Shown here: positions 35,378-45,128 of the stretch, one piece after another
Layout of the letters: each line of letters opens with the position of its first letter
Position numbering within the stretch: position 1 is the first letter of the stretch
DNA from: Falsirhodobacter sp051195255
Lineage (GTDB): Bacteria; Pseudomonadota; Alphaproteobacteria; Rhodobacterales; Rhodobacteraceae
Direction of reading: 5' to 3'
Length of the DNA stretch: 64,000 nt
NCBI RefSeq assembly: GCF_051195255.1
Contig: NZ_JBNJLK010000008.1
Location: forward strand, 98,966 to 162,965
Notes under the pieces: generated by a model
Told to the model about the DNA's origin: nothing
Databases searched by the model: none
What the model saw: only the letters and a program-made list of their open reading frames with translations
Translations under genes and position numbers: made by a program

Positions 35378-36915
35378 GGGCCGTTTCCTTCCGTGCCACC
35401 AAGCGCCGGCCGTGCCTTGCGGACGACCATGCCCCTGAGGCTGCCGAGCATCCGGATCGCTTCCGCTTCGGCGGAACTGGGCCTTCCGCTGGCGACCCAT
35501 GCGACAAGAAGTGCCGCGACGTAGACAGCGATTCCCGCCACGACAAGAAGCAGAAGCATCGCCAGATCCGGATCGCCGGAGGTTCCGAGCAGATGAGGAG
35601 CAAGCACGTAGGTCAGCAGGACGAACATGACGGCTGAGGCGATGAGGGGCCGGATGACCACGGACACCTGCCGCACCAGGGTGATCCCCGTCATCTTCTG
35701 GATCAGCGTCATGTTCCAGGTCACGTTGATGAGGCTGGCAACGCCTCGTCCGGCGATGGCGCCCATCACGATGGCGAAATCTCCTCCGACCTGCCACCCC
35801 ACCATCATGCCGGCGATCAGAAGGGGCAGGCGTACCGCGAAGGCGCGCATCTCGCGTCCGAACATCGCCTTCGTGCGTCCGAGGGCCATGGCCAAGGGCT
35901 GATACCCTTCACAGGCTTCGAAGGCCATGATCAGGGCCAATGCCTGGATCATCGGAACCGCAGGGATCCACGCTTCGCCCAACATCAGGCGCACCGCAGG
36001 CTCCGCGACGGCGGCGAAGCCGGTTCCGATCGGAAGGGCCAGAACGCACAAGAGTCCCTGAGCGCGAAGATAGGCGGCACACAGCCGGGGCATGTCGTTC
36101 TTGATGCGGGAAAACGCCGGGAAAAGCGTCTGCCGGATCGGACCCAACCCTTCCCGGATGGGCATGCCCGCCAAGTTGTCGGACATCGAGTATTGGCCAA
36201 GAGCGCCGGGCTGGATGGCGGCCCCGAGGATCAGCGGGTCGGCACGCCAGTTGATCATCTGGACCGTCTTGCTGAACGTGAGCCAGACCGAGAAGGAAAG
36301 CAGTTCCTTGTAGCCGCGGAGCCCGATCCTTGGCCGGTAGGGGGCGAAGATATAGGACGCGATGCACCGGACAATGCGCGCCGCCGCACCGCCAAGGATG
36401 AGGGCCCAGTAGTTTTCCAGGATAATCGCGGCTGTGACACCCGCGATGAAGCCCGCAAGCTTCTCCGTCACGCTGAGGGCGAATTCCTGCCAGAACACGA
36501 GGTTCCGTTGGAAGACGATCAGTCGCGGGCTTTGCAGGCCGTCGATGAGGGTCGTGCCCGCAAGGAAAAGCATGATGGTGAGCAGTCGGGGATCGCCGTA
36601 GGCCGTCGCCACGGGATGCGCGCTGGCCGCGATCAGAACGCTCAGAAGGATCGAGCGGGTGTTGTTGAGGGTCCAGGCCGTGTCGTAGTGATGATCCTGA
36701 GGATCATCATGCTGCACCAGCGCCTGCGCCAGCGAAAGCTCCGTGATGGACGCGATCACCATCGTCACCGCGCCCGCAATCGCGACAAGGCCGAAGTCCT
36801 CGGGCACCAGAAGACGGGCAAGGATCAGCGTGCTTGCCAGGCCGATCAGCGTCACGAAGATCCGGGCCAACGCAATCCAAGAAGCTCCCTTCATGACGAG
36901 GCTTCTATTACTCAT
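35374..36915 (-). CDS. Wzx-type polysaccharide flippase (MOP superfamily)
   Basis: A 513-residue inner-membrane protein with about 14 hydrophobic segments, of the WzxC/Polysacc_synt type. The opening helix KGASWIALARIFVTLIGLAST and the RLLVPEDFGLVAIA segment are typical of lipid-linked oligosaccharide flippases. First gene of a four-gene operon (flippase and three glycosyltransferases) on the minus strand. It should carry the lipid-linked repeat unit across the membrane for the Wzy-like polymerase at 29482-30780. ATG 36915 is used; ATG 36894 is an alternative. Confidence 0.9.
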   Translation of the reverse strand: MSNRSLVMKGASWIALARIFVTLIGLASTLILARLLVPEDFGLVAIAGAVTMVIASITELSLAQALVQHDDPQDHHYDTAWTLNNTRSILLSVLIAASAHPVATAYGDPRLLTIMLFLAGTTLIDGLQSPRLIVFQRNLVFWQEFALSVTEKLAGFIAGVTAAIILENYWALILGGAAARIVRCIASYIFAPYRPRIGLRGYKELLSFSVWLTFSKTVQMINWRADPLILGAAIQPGALGQYSMSDNLAGMPIREGLGPIRQTLFPAFSRIKNDMPRLCAAYLRAQGLLCVLALPIGTGFAAVAEPAVRLMLGEAWIPAVPMIQALALIMAFEACEGYQPLAMALGRTKAMFGREMRAFAVRLPLLIAGMMVGWQVGGDFAIVMGAIAGRGVASLINVTWNMTLIQKMTGITLVRQVSVVIRPLIASAVMFVLLTYVLAPHLLGTSGDPDLAMLLLLVVAGIAVYVAALLVAWVASGRPSSAEAEAIRMLGSLRGMVVRKARPALGGTEGNGP

Positions 36916-37416
36916 TACTCGATCTCTTCTTCGTGCTTACAAAAAATAAACAATTTTACTAAATTTCGGAAACCTACGTCTTTAAGGTTTGGAGCCCGAA
37001 TTGAACGCTTGGATATAACATTAAAATTTTAGGTGCAGCGTGCCTTAATGCTGTCTCCCCGTCTATGACCGAAAAGTAGGTATCCTTCAAGTGGTATAGA
37101 TCTTCTTGGCTGCGACCTTATTCCACATCTGCTGTATATCGGCGATACCTGACGTGGGCCATTTCCCCAGGTCTGGCGTGGTAATAAATCATGAGAAATA
37201 AAGGATAAAATAAGATCTTCATAATGCTCATACAAACTTCCTGATCGTGTAGATCATAGGCAACGCACAACTATAAGTCGTTGCATCATGCCCCAATCAC
37301 GGAATAGTCAGGGTATTCAGCAAGTGCCTGATATAACGCCCGCTTGCATTTTGGTCGCAATATTGTCAGGGATTTGGCCGTTGCTTAACGAGGTGTTTTG
37401 AGGGCAGAAGAACGGC
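36916..37416. promoter_or_regulatory. AT-rich divergent control region of the island
   Basis: A 501-bp gene-free stretch between the divergent flippase and GT2 genes, clearly richer in A and T than the flanks. It holds the dyad TGATC (37242-37246) / GATCA (37252-37256) with a 5-bp centre, a possible regulator site. Several AT runs could be promoters for both operons, but no pair of hexamers stood out. No convincing small gene was seen. Confidence 0.45.
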
Positions 37417-38544
37417 ATGAAGCATCGTATCAGTGTCATCCTCCCGACATACAATCGCGCCGGCTTGATCGGCGAAACGATTGACAGCCTTTTGGCGCAA
37501 ACGCGCAAACCGGATGAGATCCTTGTCATCGACGATGGCTCGACCGACGGCACGGCGGGGGTCCTTGCCGGATACGACGCCCTGACGGTCGTGCGGACCG
37601 AAAATCAGGGAAAGGCTGCGGCGTTGAACCGTGCCCTTGGAATGATCACGGGCGACCTTGTCTGGATCGTGGACGACGACGACCTGCTTCTGCCCGGAGC
37701 TTGCGCCGCTCTGTCCGCTCCCCTTGAGAATGACGAGACTCTCGATTTCTGCGCGGGACGCCATATCGACTTCGAAGTGGATCCCGAGACGGGGAAGAAG
37801 CTCACCCGGGACCCCGGATACATGCGTTCCTCGTCGCCCGACCAGATCTTCCCGGACCTCCTTGAAGGCTGCCACATCTTCCAGCCGGGCCTCATGGTCA
37901 AGCGTCGCGTCTACGACACCGTCGGGCCCTTCGATCAAAGCCTCGTGCGGTCGCAAGATTACGAGATGCTGCTGCGCATCGCCCGCAGCCATCGCGGGCT
38001 GCAACTGGCCGAAACCGTCTTCCTGCATCGTGAGCACAAGGGCATCCGGGGCACGGCAACCACAAGTTTCGCGGCGTCCCGCAATGCCGACACTTGGGCC
38101 GTTTACAACCGCATCATCTTTACGCGCCTGCTGGACAGCCTCACGGACGAGGAGATCCTTGCAAGATCCGACCTCGACACCCTGCCGAAAGCCGTCCGTT
38201 CGCGTGTCGCGCGTGTGAAGCGTGGCTGCGTGCTGGCGCGGCAACGCATGTGGCCGGAGGCGGTCGCTGTCTGGCGCGAAGCAGCGGGAATGCACACGTC
38301 GGCGCTGTCGCCACTGGAACGCGAAATGCTCGCGCGCAGTCCGAACTCGCCGTTGGGTGCGCCCGAACTGCTCACATCGCCCCAGATCCGTTCCGAGTTC
38401 CTTGCCCTGTCCCGCATGCCCGTGGCCGGGTCGGAGATTGCGGCGGTCGTACGCCGTGCTGCGCGCTGGTACGTCCGGGCCGCTGTGAAGTCGCGCGACT
38501 GGCGCTTCGCGATGAATGGAGCTCGCTTCCTGCTCGGCAGGTGA
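37417..38544 (+). CDS. Glycosyltransferase family 2
   Basis: A 375-residue GT-A inverting glycosyltransferase. ISVILPTYNRAGLIGETIDSL and ILVIDDGSTDGT are the classic nucleotide-binding parts, LVWIVDDDDLLL carries the DxD motif, and the middle part has the QPGLMVKRRVYD acceptor-side stretch. The C-terminal third (from about residue 260) is a separate helical part of unknown role. It is transcribed away from wzx and followed after 121 bp by an acyltransferase gene. Part of the island; sugar unknown. Confidence 0.9.
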   Translation: MKHRISVILPTYNRAGLIGETIDSLLAQTRKPDEILVIDDGSTDGTAGVLAGYDALTVVRTENQGKAAALNRALGMITGDLVWIVDDDDLLLPGACAALSAPLENDETLDFCAGRHIDFEVDPETGKKLTRDPGYMRSSSPDQIFPDLLEGCHIFQPGLMVKRRVYDTVGPFDQSLVRSQDYEMLLRIARSHRGLQLAETVFLHREHKGIRGTATTSFAASRNADTWAVYNRIIFTRLLDSLTDEEILARSDLDTLPKAVRSRVARVKRGCVLARQRMWPEAVAVWREAAGMHTSALSPLEREMLARSPNSPLGAPELLTSPQIRSEFLALSRMPVAGSEIAAVVRRAARWYVRAAVKSRDWRFAMNGARFLLGR

Positions 38545-38665
38545 AGCCGTTCGGCCCCGAGGGTCGATCAAGAAACGCAGGCCGCGCCACCCTTGGCGCG
38601 GCGATCTGCCGGTGTGTCTTGCTTTCCAAGGCCGCTGATAAAGAAGACTTGGGGACGTTTGCAAC

Positions 38666-39850
38666 ATGCGAGTGATCGGCATCGATGTCGTAAGAAGCGC
38701 GGCCATTTTCTTCGCCATGTTCTCCCATATCTATGCCGACATCGAACTGGGACACTACATGTCACCCGACATGGCACTTCCCCTTCGGGTCGTGTTGCAA
38801 ACGGCCACCCCCATCTTCGTTCTGCTTTTCGGAACGATGCTGGAGCTGGTCTATTTTCCGAAATGGGTCTCCGGCAAAAGGCAGATGGTGACATCGCGCC
38901 TCCTGAAGCGCGCGCTGCAGTGCTGGATACTGTATGCACTGTCGATCTTTTGTCTCTTCCTGGTGGACGACGGATATTCGTGGAAGTTCAGCATCTCGTG
39001 TCTGATCTTCATGGGAAATTCGCCCTATACCGAGATCCTCAAGTTCTACGCCGTGGCCTTGTTGCTTACGCCGCTTCTTCTTCGGCTTCGCGAACGGGCA
39101 GGGCTCTGGCCCTTGGTGGTGCTGGCCCTTTCCTATCAGGCGGCTTGGCCGTTTCTCCACGCCCTTCCGGACGCCTACGATGATCTGGGCGCCCCCCTCC
39201 AGATCGCGCGGCTGATAAAATTCCTGACCGGATTCGGCAATCGGAGCCTGATGGGTCCCTCCGTGCTGCATGGGCTGAGCCTTGTGATCTTCGGCTTGTG
39301 CTTGGGACGTTTCATCTCGCAGGGGCGTGACGGAAAGACGACAGGGCAGGATACGGGATCCACCCGATCCGCGGCCTTCGCCAGAAAGATCGCGGCCGGC
39401 CTTGTCGTCTCGTTGGCCTTGACGCTTGCGGGCGCGCTGACCGTTCCAGACGCGGTTTTCCGAGGCTTGGCAAACATGAGTCTGAGGCTGAACAGCAGCG
39501 TGATCTATTTCGCGGCCGGGACCCTTTCCGCAGTCTCACTGACCTTGGCCCTCATATGGATCGTGGATGTCTGGGCTCCGATCCGATCAACCGTCTGGCA
39601 TTCGGTATCCTTCTTCGGCCGAACCAGCATGTTCACCTTCGCGTGGGGAAACATGCTGCTGTACCTCCTGGATTACCGGCCGACCAATGCCGTCAGCGCT
39701 TACGGAACGGCCGGGCTCTTGCTGGCGGCCATCTGCTTGATGAGCTTCTGCTTCGACCGGGCCATGCGTCGCTCTCGGCGGGCTGGCGCCCTGCTTGAGA
39801 TGATCAACAGGCCGCTCGACCGGCTGACGCGCCTGTCCATCCGGCCTTAA
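38666..39850 (+). CDS. Acyltransferase-3/OpgC-like membrane protein
   Basis: A 394-residue protein with about ten hydrophobic helices. The N-terminus IGIDVVRSAAIFFAMFSHIYAD carries the R and H of the acyltransferase-3 superfamily in the form common to OpgC-like proteins, which modify glucans or polysaccharides with acyl groups. It has a distinct charged loop around residues 228-245. In this island it most likely decorates the exopolysaccharide, complementing the other acyltransferase at 27992. The donor and sugar are unknown. The gap of 207 bp after it leads to the tRNA-Glu gene. Confidence 0.8.
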   Translation: MRVIGIDVVRSAAIFFAMFSHIYADIELGHYMSPDMALPLRVVLQTATPIFVLLFGTMLELVYFPKWVSGKRQMVTSRLLKRALQCWILYALSIFCLFLVDDGYSWKFSISCLIFMGNSPYTEILKFYAVALLLTPLLLRLRERAGLWPLVVLALSYQAAWPFLHALPDAYDDLGAPLQIARLIKFLTGFGNRSLMGPSVLHGLSLVIFGLCLGRFISQGRDGKTTGQDTGSTRSAAFARKIAAGLVVSLALTLAGALTVPDAVFRGLANMSLRLNSSVIYFAAGTLSAVSLTLALIWIVDVWAPIRSTVWHSVSFFGRTSMFTFAWGNMLLYLLDYRPTNAVSAYGTAGLLLAAICLMSFCFDRAMRRSRRAGALLEMINRPLDRLTRLSIRP

Positions 39851-40057
39851 ACGACGCTCCCGCTGCAGGCACAGGCCACAACCACTTTCGAAGTGAAGGC
39901 ACTCCCCCATTCCTGCCGCTCGGTCTTGCTGCCTCCAAGGCGGTCAAATCACACAAGTCCGTCGGCGGCTAAACCAGTTGGGAACTGCCGATACCTGAAC
40001 CTTCATGGATCACGAAGAAGATGATTGCTATGCAGTGTCAGTAACAAAGGGAAGAAG

Positions 40058-40132
40058 TGGCAGCCCGTAGGGGAGTCGAACCCCTCTTTTCAGGTTGAAA
40101 ACCTGACGTCCTAACCGATAGACGAACGGGCC
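40058..40132 (-). tRNA. tRNA-Glu (anticodon UUC), copy 2
   Basis: Identical to the copy at 27691-27765 over all 75 bases, including the encoded CCA, with the same TTTTCAA anticodon loop. It is 48 bp beyond the recJ stop on the same strand and marks the right edge of the island. Confidence 0.96.
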
Positions 40133-40142
40133 ACTGCGGGGG

Positions 40143-40171
40143 CTTCTAGTGTGCGGCGCGAGGGTGCGCAA
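40143..40171 (-). promoter_or_regulatory. Promoter of tRNA-Glu copy 2
   Basis: TTGCGC (40171-40166) and TAGAAG (40148-40143) with 17-bp spacing on the minus strand, the same as before copy 1. The shared CTCTTGCGC and TAGAAGCCC stretches show that the duplication included the promoter while the spacer has diverged. Confidence 0.6.
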
Positions 40172-40180
40172 GAGGAAAAT

Positions 40181-41932
<1,752 letters not shown>

Positions 41933-41984
41933 CCGCCCCCCATACCCCAAAGCGGAAGGGGCGGCAACGCCGCCCCCGCCGGGA

Positions 41985-42953
41985 TCAAATCGCCTTGATC
42001 GGGTTGCGGTAGGTCATCCGCCGGACGGACCCCGTGCGCGAACGCATCAGGATCGTTTCGGTCGTGACCCAGCCCACCTCGCGCTTGATGCCGGCGACAA
42101 GGTTGCCATCCGTCACGCCGGTGGCGGCAAAGATCACGTCGGCCGTCACCAGTTCGTCGCGGGTGTAGATGCGGTCCAGATCCTCGATCCCGGCGGTGCG
42201 GGCGCGGCCGATCTCGTCCTCGTTGCGGAACAGCAGCTTGCCATAGAACTGGCCGCCCATGCATTTCAGGGCCGAAGCCGCCAGCACGCCTTCCGGCGCG
42301 CCGCCCGAACCCATGTACATGTCGATGCCCGTGCCGGGGGTCGAACAATGCATCACGCCGGCCACGTCGCCATCGGTGATCAGGCGGATCGCGGCGCCCG
42401 TGGAACGGACTTCGGCGATCAGGTCGGCGTGGCGGTCACGCTCCAGGATGCAGACGGTGATGTCGGCGGCCGAACCGCCCTTGGCCTTGGCCAGCGCATG
42501 CACCCGTTCCGAAGGCGACATCGCCAGCGTCACGGTGTCCACCGCGTAATCCGGACCGATCGCCAGCTTCTCCATGTACACGTCTGGCGCGTGCAGCAGT
42601 GTGCCGCGCGGGGCCATGGCGATCACGGTCAGCGCGTTCGGCATGTCCTTGGCCGTCAGCGTGGTGCCTTCCAGCGGGTCCAGCGCGATGTCCACGGCCG
42701 GACCGCTGCCCGTGCCCACTTCCTCGCCGATGTACAGCATCGGCGCCTCGTCCCGTTCGCCTTCACCGATCACGACAACGCCCGCAATGTCCAGCAGGTT
42801 CAGCTGTTCGCGCATGGCGTTGACGGCGGCCTGATCGGCGGCCTTTTCGTCGCCGCGCCCGATCAGGCTGTGCGAGGCAAGTGCCGCAGCCTCCGACACC
42901 CGGGCGAGGCCCAGCGAAAGCATACGGTCTTGAAATTGTTCTGCGTTGGCCAT
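41985..42953 (-). CDS. glpX: Class II fructose-1,6-bisphosphatase
   Basis: A 322-residue GlpX-type phosphatase removing the 1-phosphate of fructose 1,6-bisphosphate in gluconeogenesis (also sedoheptulose bisphosphate in some alphaproteobacteria). Marks are VVVIGEGERDEAPMLYIGE and the metal-site DIALDPLEGT, with MYMGSGGAPEGVLAA later. ATG 42953 follows a GGAGACGAGGGG stretch and fits the conserved N-terminus; an ATG 10 codons earlier does not. Between hom and recJ on the same strand. Confidence 0.94.
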   Translation of the reverse strand: MANAEQFQDRMLSLGLARVSEAAALASHSLIGRGDEKAADQAAVNAMREQLNLLDIAGVVVIGEGERDEAPMLYIGEEVGTGSGPAVDIALDPLEGTTLTAKDMPNALTVIAMAPRGTLLHAPDVYMEKLAIGPDYAVDTVTLAMSPSERVHALAKAKGGSAADITVCILERDRHADLIAEVRSTGAAIRLITDGDVAGVMHCSTPGTGIDMYMGSGGAPEGVLAASALKCMGGQFYGKLLFRNEDEIGRARTAGIEDLDRIYTRDELVTADVIFAATGVTDGNLVAGIKREVGWVTTETILMRSRTGSVRRMTYRNPIKAI

Positions 42954-43031
42954 CTTGCCCCTCGTCTCCTTCGTTCCCGACAAGTGGTAGAGCGGGGGGA
43001 GGCGAGGGGCAAGCGTGGTGGCGCTAACGCT

Positions 43032-44318
43032 TCAGACGTCCTCGATTCTCAAGGCGACAGGCTCGCCCACAAGCACGCCGGTGGTGCGGAAGGTCTTCAG
43101 CGCGACAAGGATGTCGTCGCGCGTCGCCTTGTGCGTCACGATCAGGACCGGCGCGTCGCCGTCCATGTGGCCGTATTGGCGCATGCGGTTGATGGACACG
43201 CCCGCCTCGCCCAGCTTGGTCGCGATCTTGGCCAGCGCACCCGGCTTGTCCATCAGGCGCATCCGCAGATACCAGGCCGCCGGTGCGGCGGAGCGGGCCG
43301 CCACGGGCTTGGTCAGCGAGGTGGCGGGCTGCCCGAAGGTCGGCAGGCGCAGGCCCCGTGCAAGGTCGATCACGTCGCCCATGACGGCGCTGGCCGTCGG
43401 CCCCTGACCCGCCCCTGCGCCGCGCAGGACGATCTGACCCACGGCATCGCCCTCGACGACGACCATGTTCGTGCCGCCCGACAACTGCCCCAGCGGGCTG
43501 TCGCAGGGCACAAGGCAGGGTGTCATCCGCTGTTCCAGCCCGCGCCCCGTCATCTGTGCCACGCCCAGCAGCTTGATGCGATAGCCCATGTCCGCCGCGC
43601 GCCGGATGTCGTCGATGGAGATTTCGCCGATTCCCTCCAGCTCCACCGCGTCAAAGGCCACCTGAGTGCCGAACGCGATGGAGGACAGGAGACTCAGCTT
43701 GTGGCCCGCGTCGATTCCCCCGACGTCCAGGTTCGGATCCGCCTCCAGATAGCCCAAAGCCCGCGCCTCCTCGAACACGACGTCATAGGGCAGGCCCGTA
43801 TCCTCCATCCGCGTCAGGATGTAGTTGCAGGTGCCGTTCATCACGCCCATCACGCGGCGGATGCCGTTGCCGGCCAGCCCCTCGGTCAGGGTCTTGATGA
43901 TCGGGATGCCACCCGCGACCGCCGCCTCGAAGCGGATGGTGCGGCCGGCGGCCTCGGCCATCTCGGCCAGGGCCTGACCGTGATGCGCCAGCAGGGCCTT
44001 GTTGGCCGTCACGACATCCTTGCCGCTGGCCAGCGCCGCCTCGATCGCGTTCTTGGCGGCGCCTTCATGGCCGCCCATGACTTCCACGAAGACGTCGATG
44101 TCGTCGCGGCGCGCCAGCGCCACGGGATCATCTTCCCACGCAAAGCCCGACAGGTCCACGCCGCGATCACGTCCCGCGCTGCGGGCCGAAATCGCGGTAA
44201 TCATCATGGGACGGCCCGCGCGCATGGCGATCATGTCCGCATGTTGCTGGACGATCTTGATGACACCGACGCCGACCGTTCCAAGGCCGGCAAGTCCGAT
44301 ACGCAGGGGAGCGGGCAT
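43032..44318 (-). CDS. hom: Homoserine dehydrogenase with ACT domain
   Basis: A 428-residue enzyme reducing aspartate semialdehyde to homoserine for threonine and methionine. The N-terminal NAD(P) motif LRIGLAGLGTVGVGV, the catalytic stretch with GTCNYILTRM and YLEADPNLDVGGIDAGHKL, and a C-terminal ACT domain (LRMRLMDKPGALAKIATKLGEAGV) are all present; the ACT domain suggests threonine feedback. ATG 44318 sits behind a GGAGG box. LysC, from the same pathway, is at 53529 and metZ at 62682. Confidence 0.95.
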   Translation of the reverse strand: MPAPLRIGLAGLGTVGVGVIKIVQQHADMIAMRAGRPMMITAISARSAGRDRGVDLSGFAWEDDPVALARRDDIDVFVEVMGGHEGAAKNAIEAALASGKDVVTANKALLAHHGQALAEMAEAAGRTIRFEAAVAGGIPIIKTLTEGLAGNGIRRVMGVMNGTCNYILTRMEDTGLPYDVVFEEARALGYLEADPNLDVGGIDAGHKLSLLSSIAFGTQVAFDAVELEGIGEISIDDIRRAADMGYRIKLLGVAQMTGRGLEQRMTPCLVPCDSPLGQLSGGTNMVVVEGDAVGQIVLRGAGAGQGPTASAVMGDVIDLARGLRLPTFGQPATSLTKPVAARSAAPAAWYLRMRLMDKPGALAKIATKLGEAGVSINRMRQYGHMDGDAPVLIVTHKATRDDILVALKTFRTTGVLVGEPVALRIEDV

Positions 44319-44376
44319 GTATCCTCCGAAAGTTGCCGAAGGATTGATAACGCGGGACGGCGGTCCCTGCCAGCGT

Positions 44377-44586
44377 TTACCGCAGGGCGGCGGCGCGGGC
44401 GCGCAGGGCCGCGGCGCGTGCGTCAAGGCTGCCTTCGGTGGCCGGACCGGTCAGGTTCTTTCCGATCCGCGCGTCGATCTCCGCCTGCGGCAGCAGGACG
44501 GGCGGGGCTGCCGCGGCCGGGGGAAGGGGACCCACATCCGGACGGGGGGCGCAGGCGGCCAGAAGAAGAACTGCGATCCACTTCAT
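44377..44586 (-). CDS. Small predicted lipoprotein
   Basis: A 69-residue protein with a short signal peptide and lipobox LLLAAC, so the cysteine at about residue 12 should be lipidated and anchored in a membrane. The mature part is Pro/Ala-rich and ends with two repeats of RAAALRA. ATG 44586 overlaps the stop of the flavin reductase gene as ATGA, showing coupling. No family is recognised. Confidence 0.65.
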   Translation of the reverse strand: MKWIAVLLLAACAPRPDVGPLPPAAAAPPVLLPQAEIDARIGKNLTGPATEGSLDARAAALRARAAALR

Positions 44587-45074
44587 GCAAGGGCCTTGAA
44601 CTTGCCGGCGTGGAAGATCATCGGCTGCCCTCCGCCCAGGGTCACGCGCCCGACACGCCCGACCATGATCAGATGGTCGCCACCATCATGGGTGGCGTGG
44701 GTGGTGCATTCGAACCGCGCCAGCGCGCCCTCGATCAAGGGCACGCCCTGTTCGTTCGGCCCGTGTGACACGCCGTCGAACCCGGCCGCCCCGCGGCCGA
44801 AGGCCATCGAGATGTCGGCCTGCGCGTCCGACAGGATGTGAATGGCGAAATGCTGCGCCCGTTCGAAGAACGGAAAACGGGTCGACGATCGCGCCGGCGA
44901 CCACAGAACCAGCGGCGGGTCCAGCGACACCGACGCGAAGCTGTTGGCCACCATTCCCACCGGACCCTTGTCGGACAGGGTGGTCACCAGCGTGACACCC
45001 GTGGCAAAGCGGCCAAGGGCGTCACGGAACGGAAGCGCGTTGCCGGTCGCGTCGAATGTGGTGATCTCGGTCAT
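44583..45074 (-). CDS. Flavin reductase family protein
   Basis: A 163-residue FMN-binding split-barrel protein of the flavin reductase domain. FATGVTLVTT, MVANSFASVSLDPPLV and the later HFAIHILS and DGGDHLIMVGRV stretches are the family core. Such proteins supply reduced flavin to monooxygenases or reduce other small molecules. No partner oxygenase is adjacent. It is the first gene before the small lipoprotein gene and hom, and could be transcribed with them. Substrate unknown. Confidence 0.88.
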   Translation of the reverse strand: MTEITTFDATGNALPFRDALGRFATGVTLVTTLSDKGPVGMVANSFASVSLDPPLVLWSPARSSTRFPFFERAQHFAIHILSDAQADISMAFGRGAAGFDGVSHGPNEQGVPLIEGALARFECTTHATHDGGDHLIMVGRVGRVTLGGGQPMIFHAGKFKALA

Positions 45075-45128
45075 GCCGCCCCCTGCCGTTTGACCGATTT
45101 ATGGGGGGCGGACGGGATGGTGTAAACC

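Larger units (their letters stand above)
27691..40132. other. Exopolysaccharide island bracketed by identical tRNA-Glu genes
   Basis: Two identical 75-bp tRNA-Glu genes in direct orientation, 12,367 bp apart, bound a block of surface-polysaccharide genes plus an IS481-type element. Outside the block lie the crt cluster (left) and core genes recJ-glpX-hom (right). No integrase is visible, so recombination between the tRNA copies or an old tRNA-directed insertion are both possible origins. Confidence 0.75.

Noticed and set aside
37029..37235. 68-codon minus-strand frame in the AT-rich divergent region
   Set aside because: Lies in probable control DNA, no ribosome site and no recognisable protein features.
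27691..40132. Reading the tRNA-bounded block as a prophage or integrative element
   Set aside because: No integrase, repressor, capsid or conjugation gene is present; only one IS element is mobile.
41957..41976. GGGGCGGC/GCCGCCCC hairpin between glpX and recJ
   Set aside because: No T run in either direction and the genes appear co-transcribed; too weak to call a terminator.
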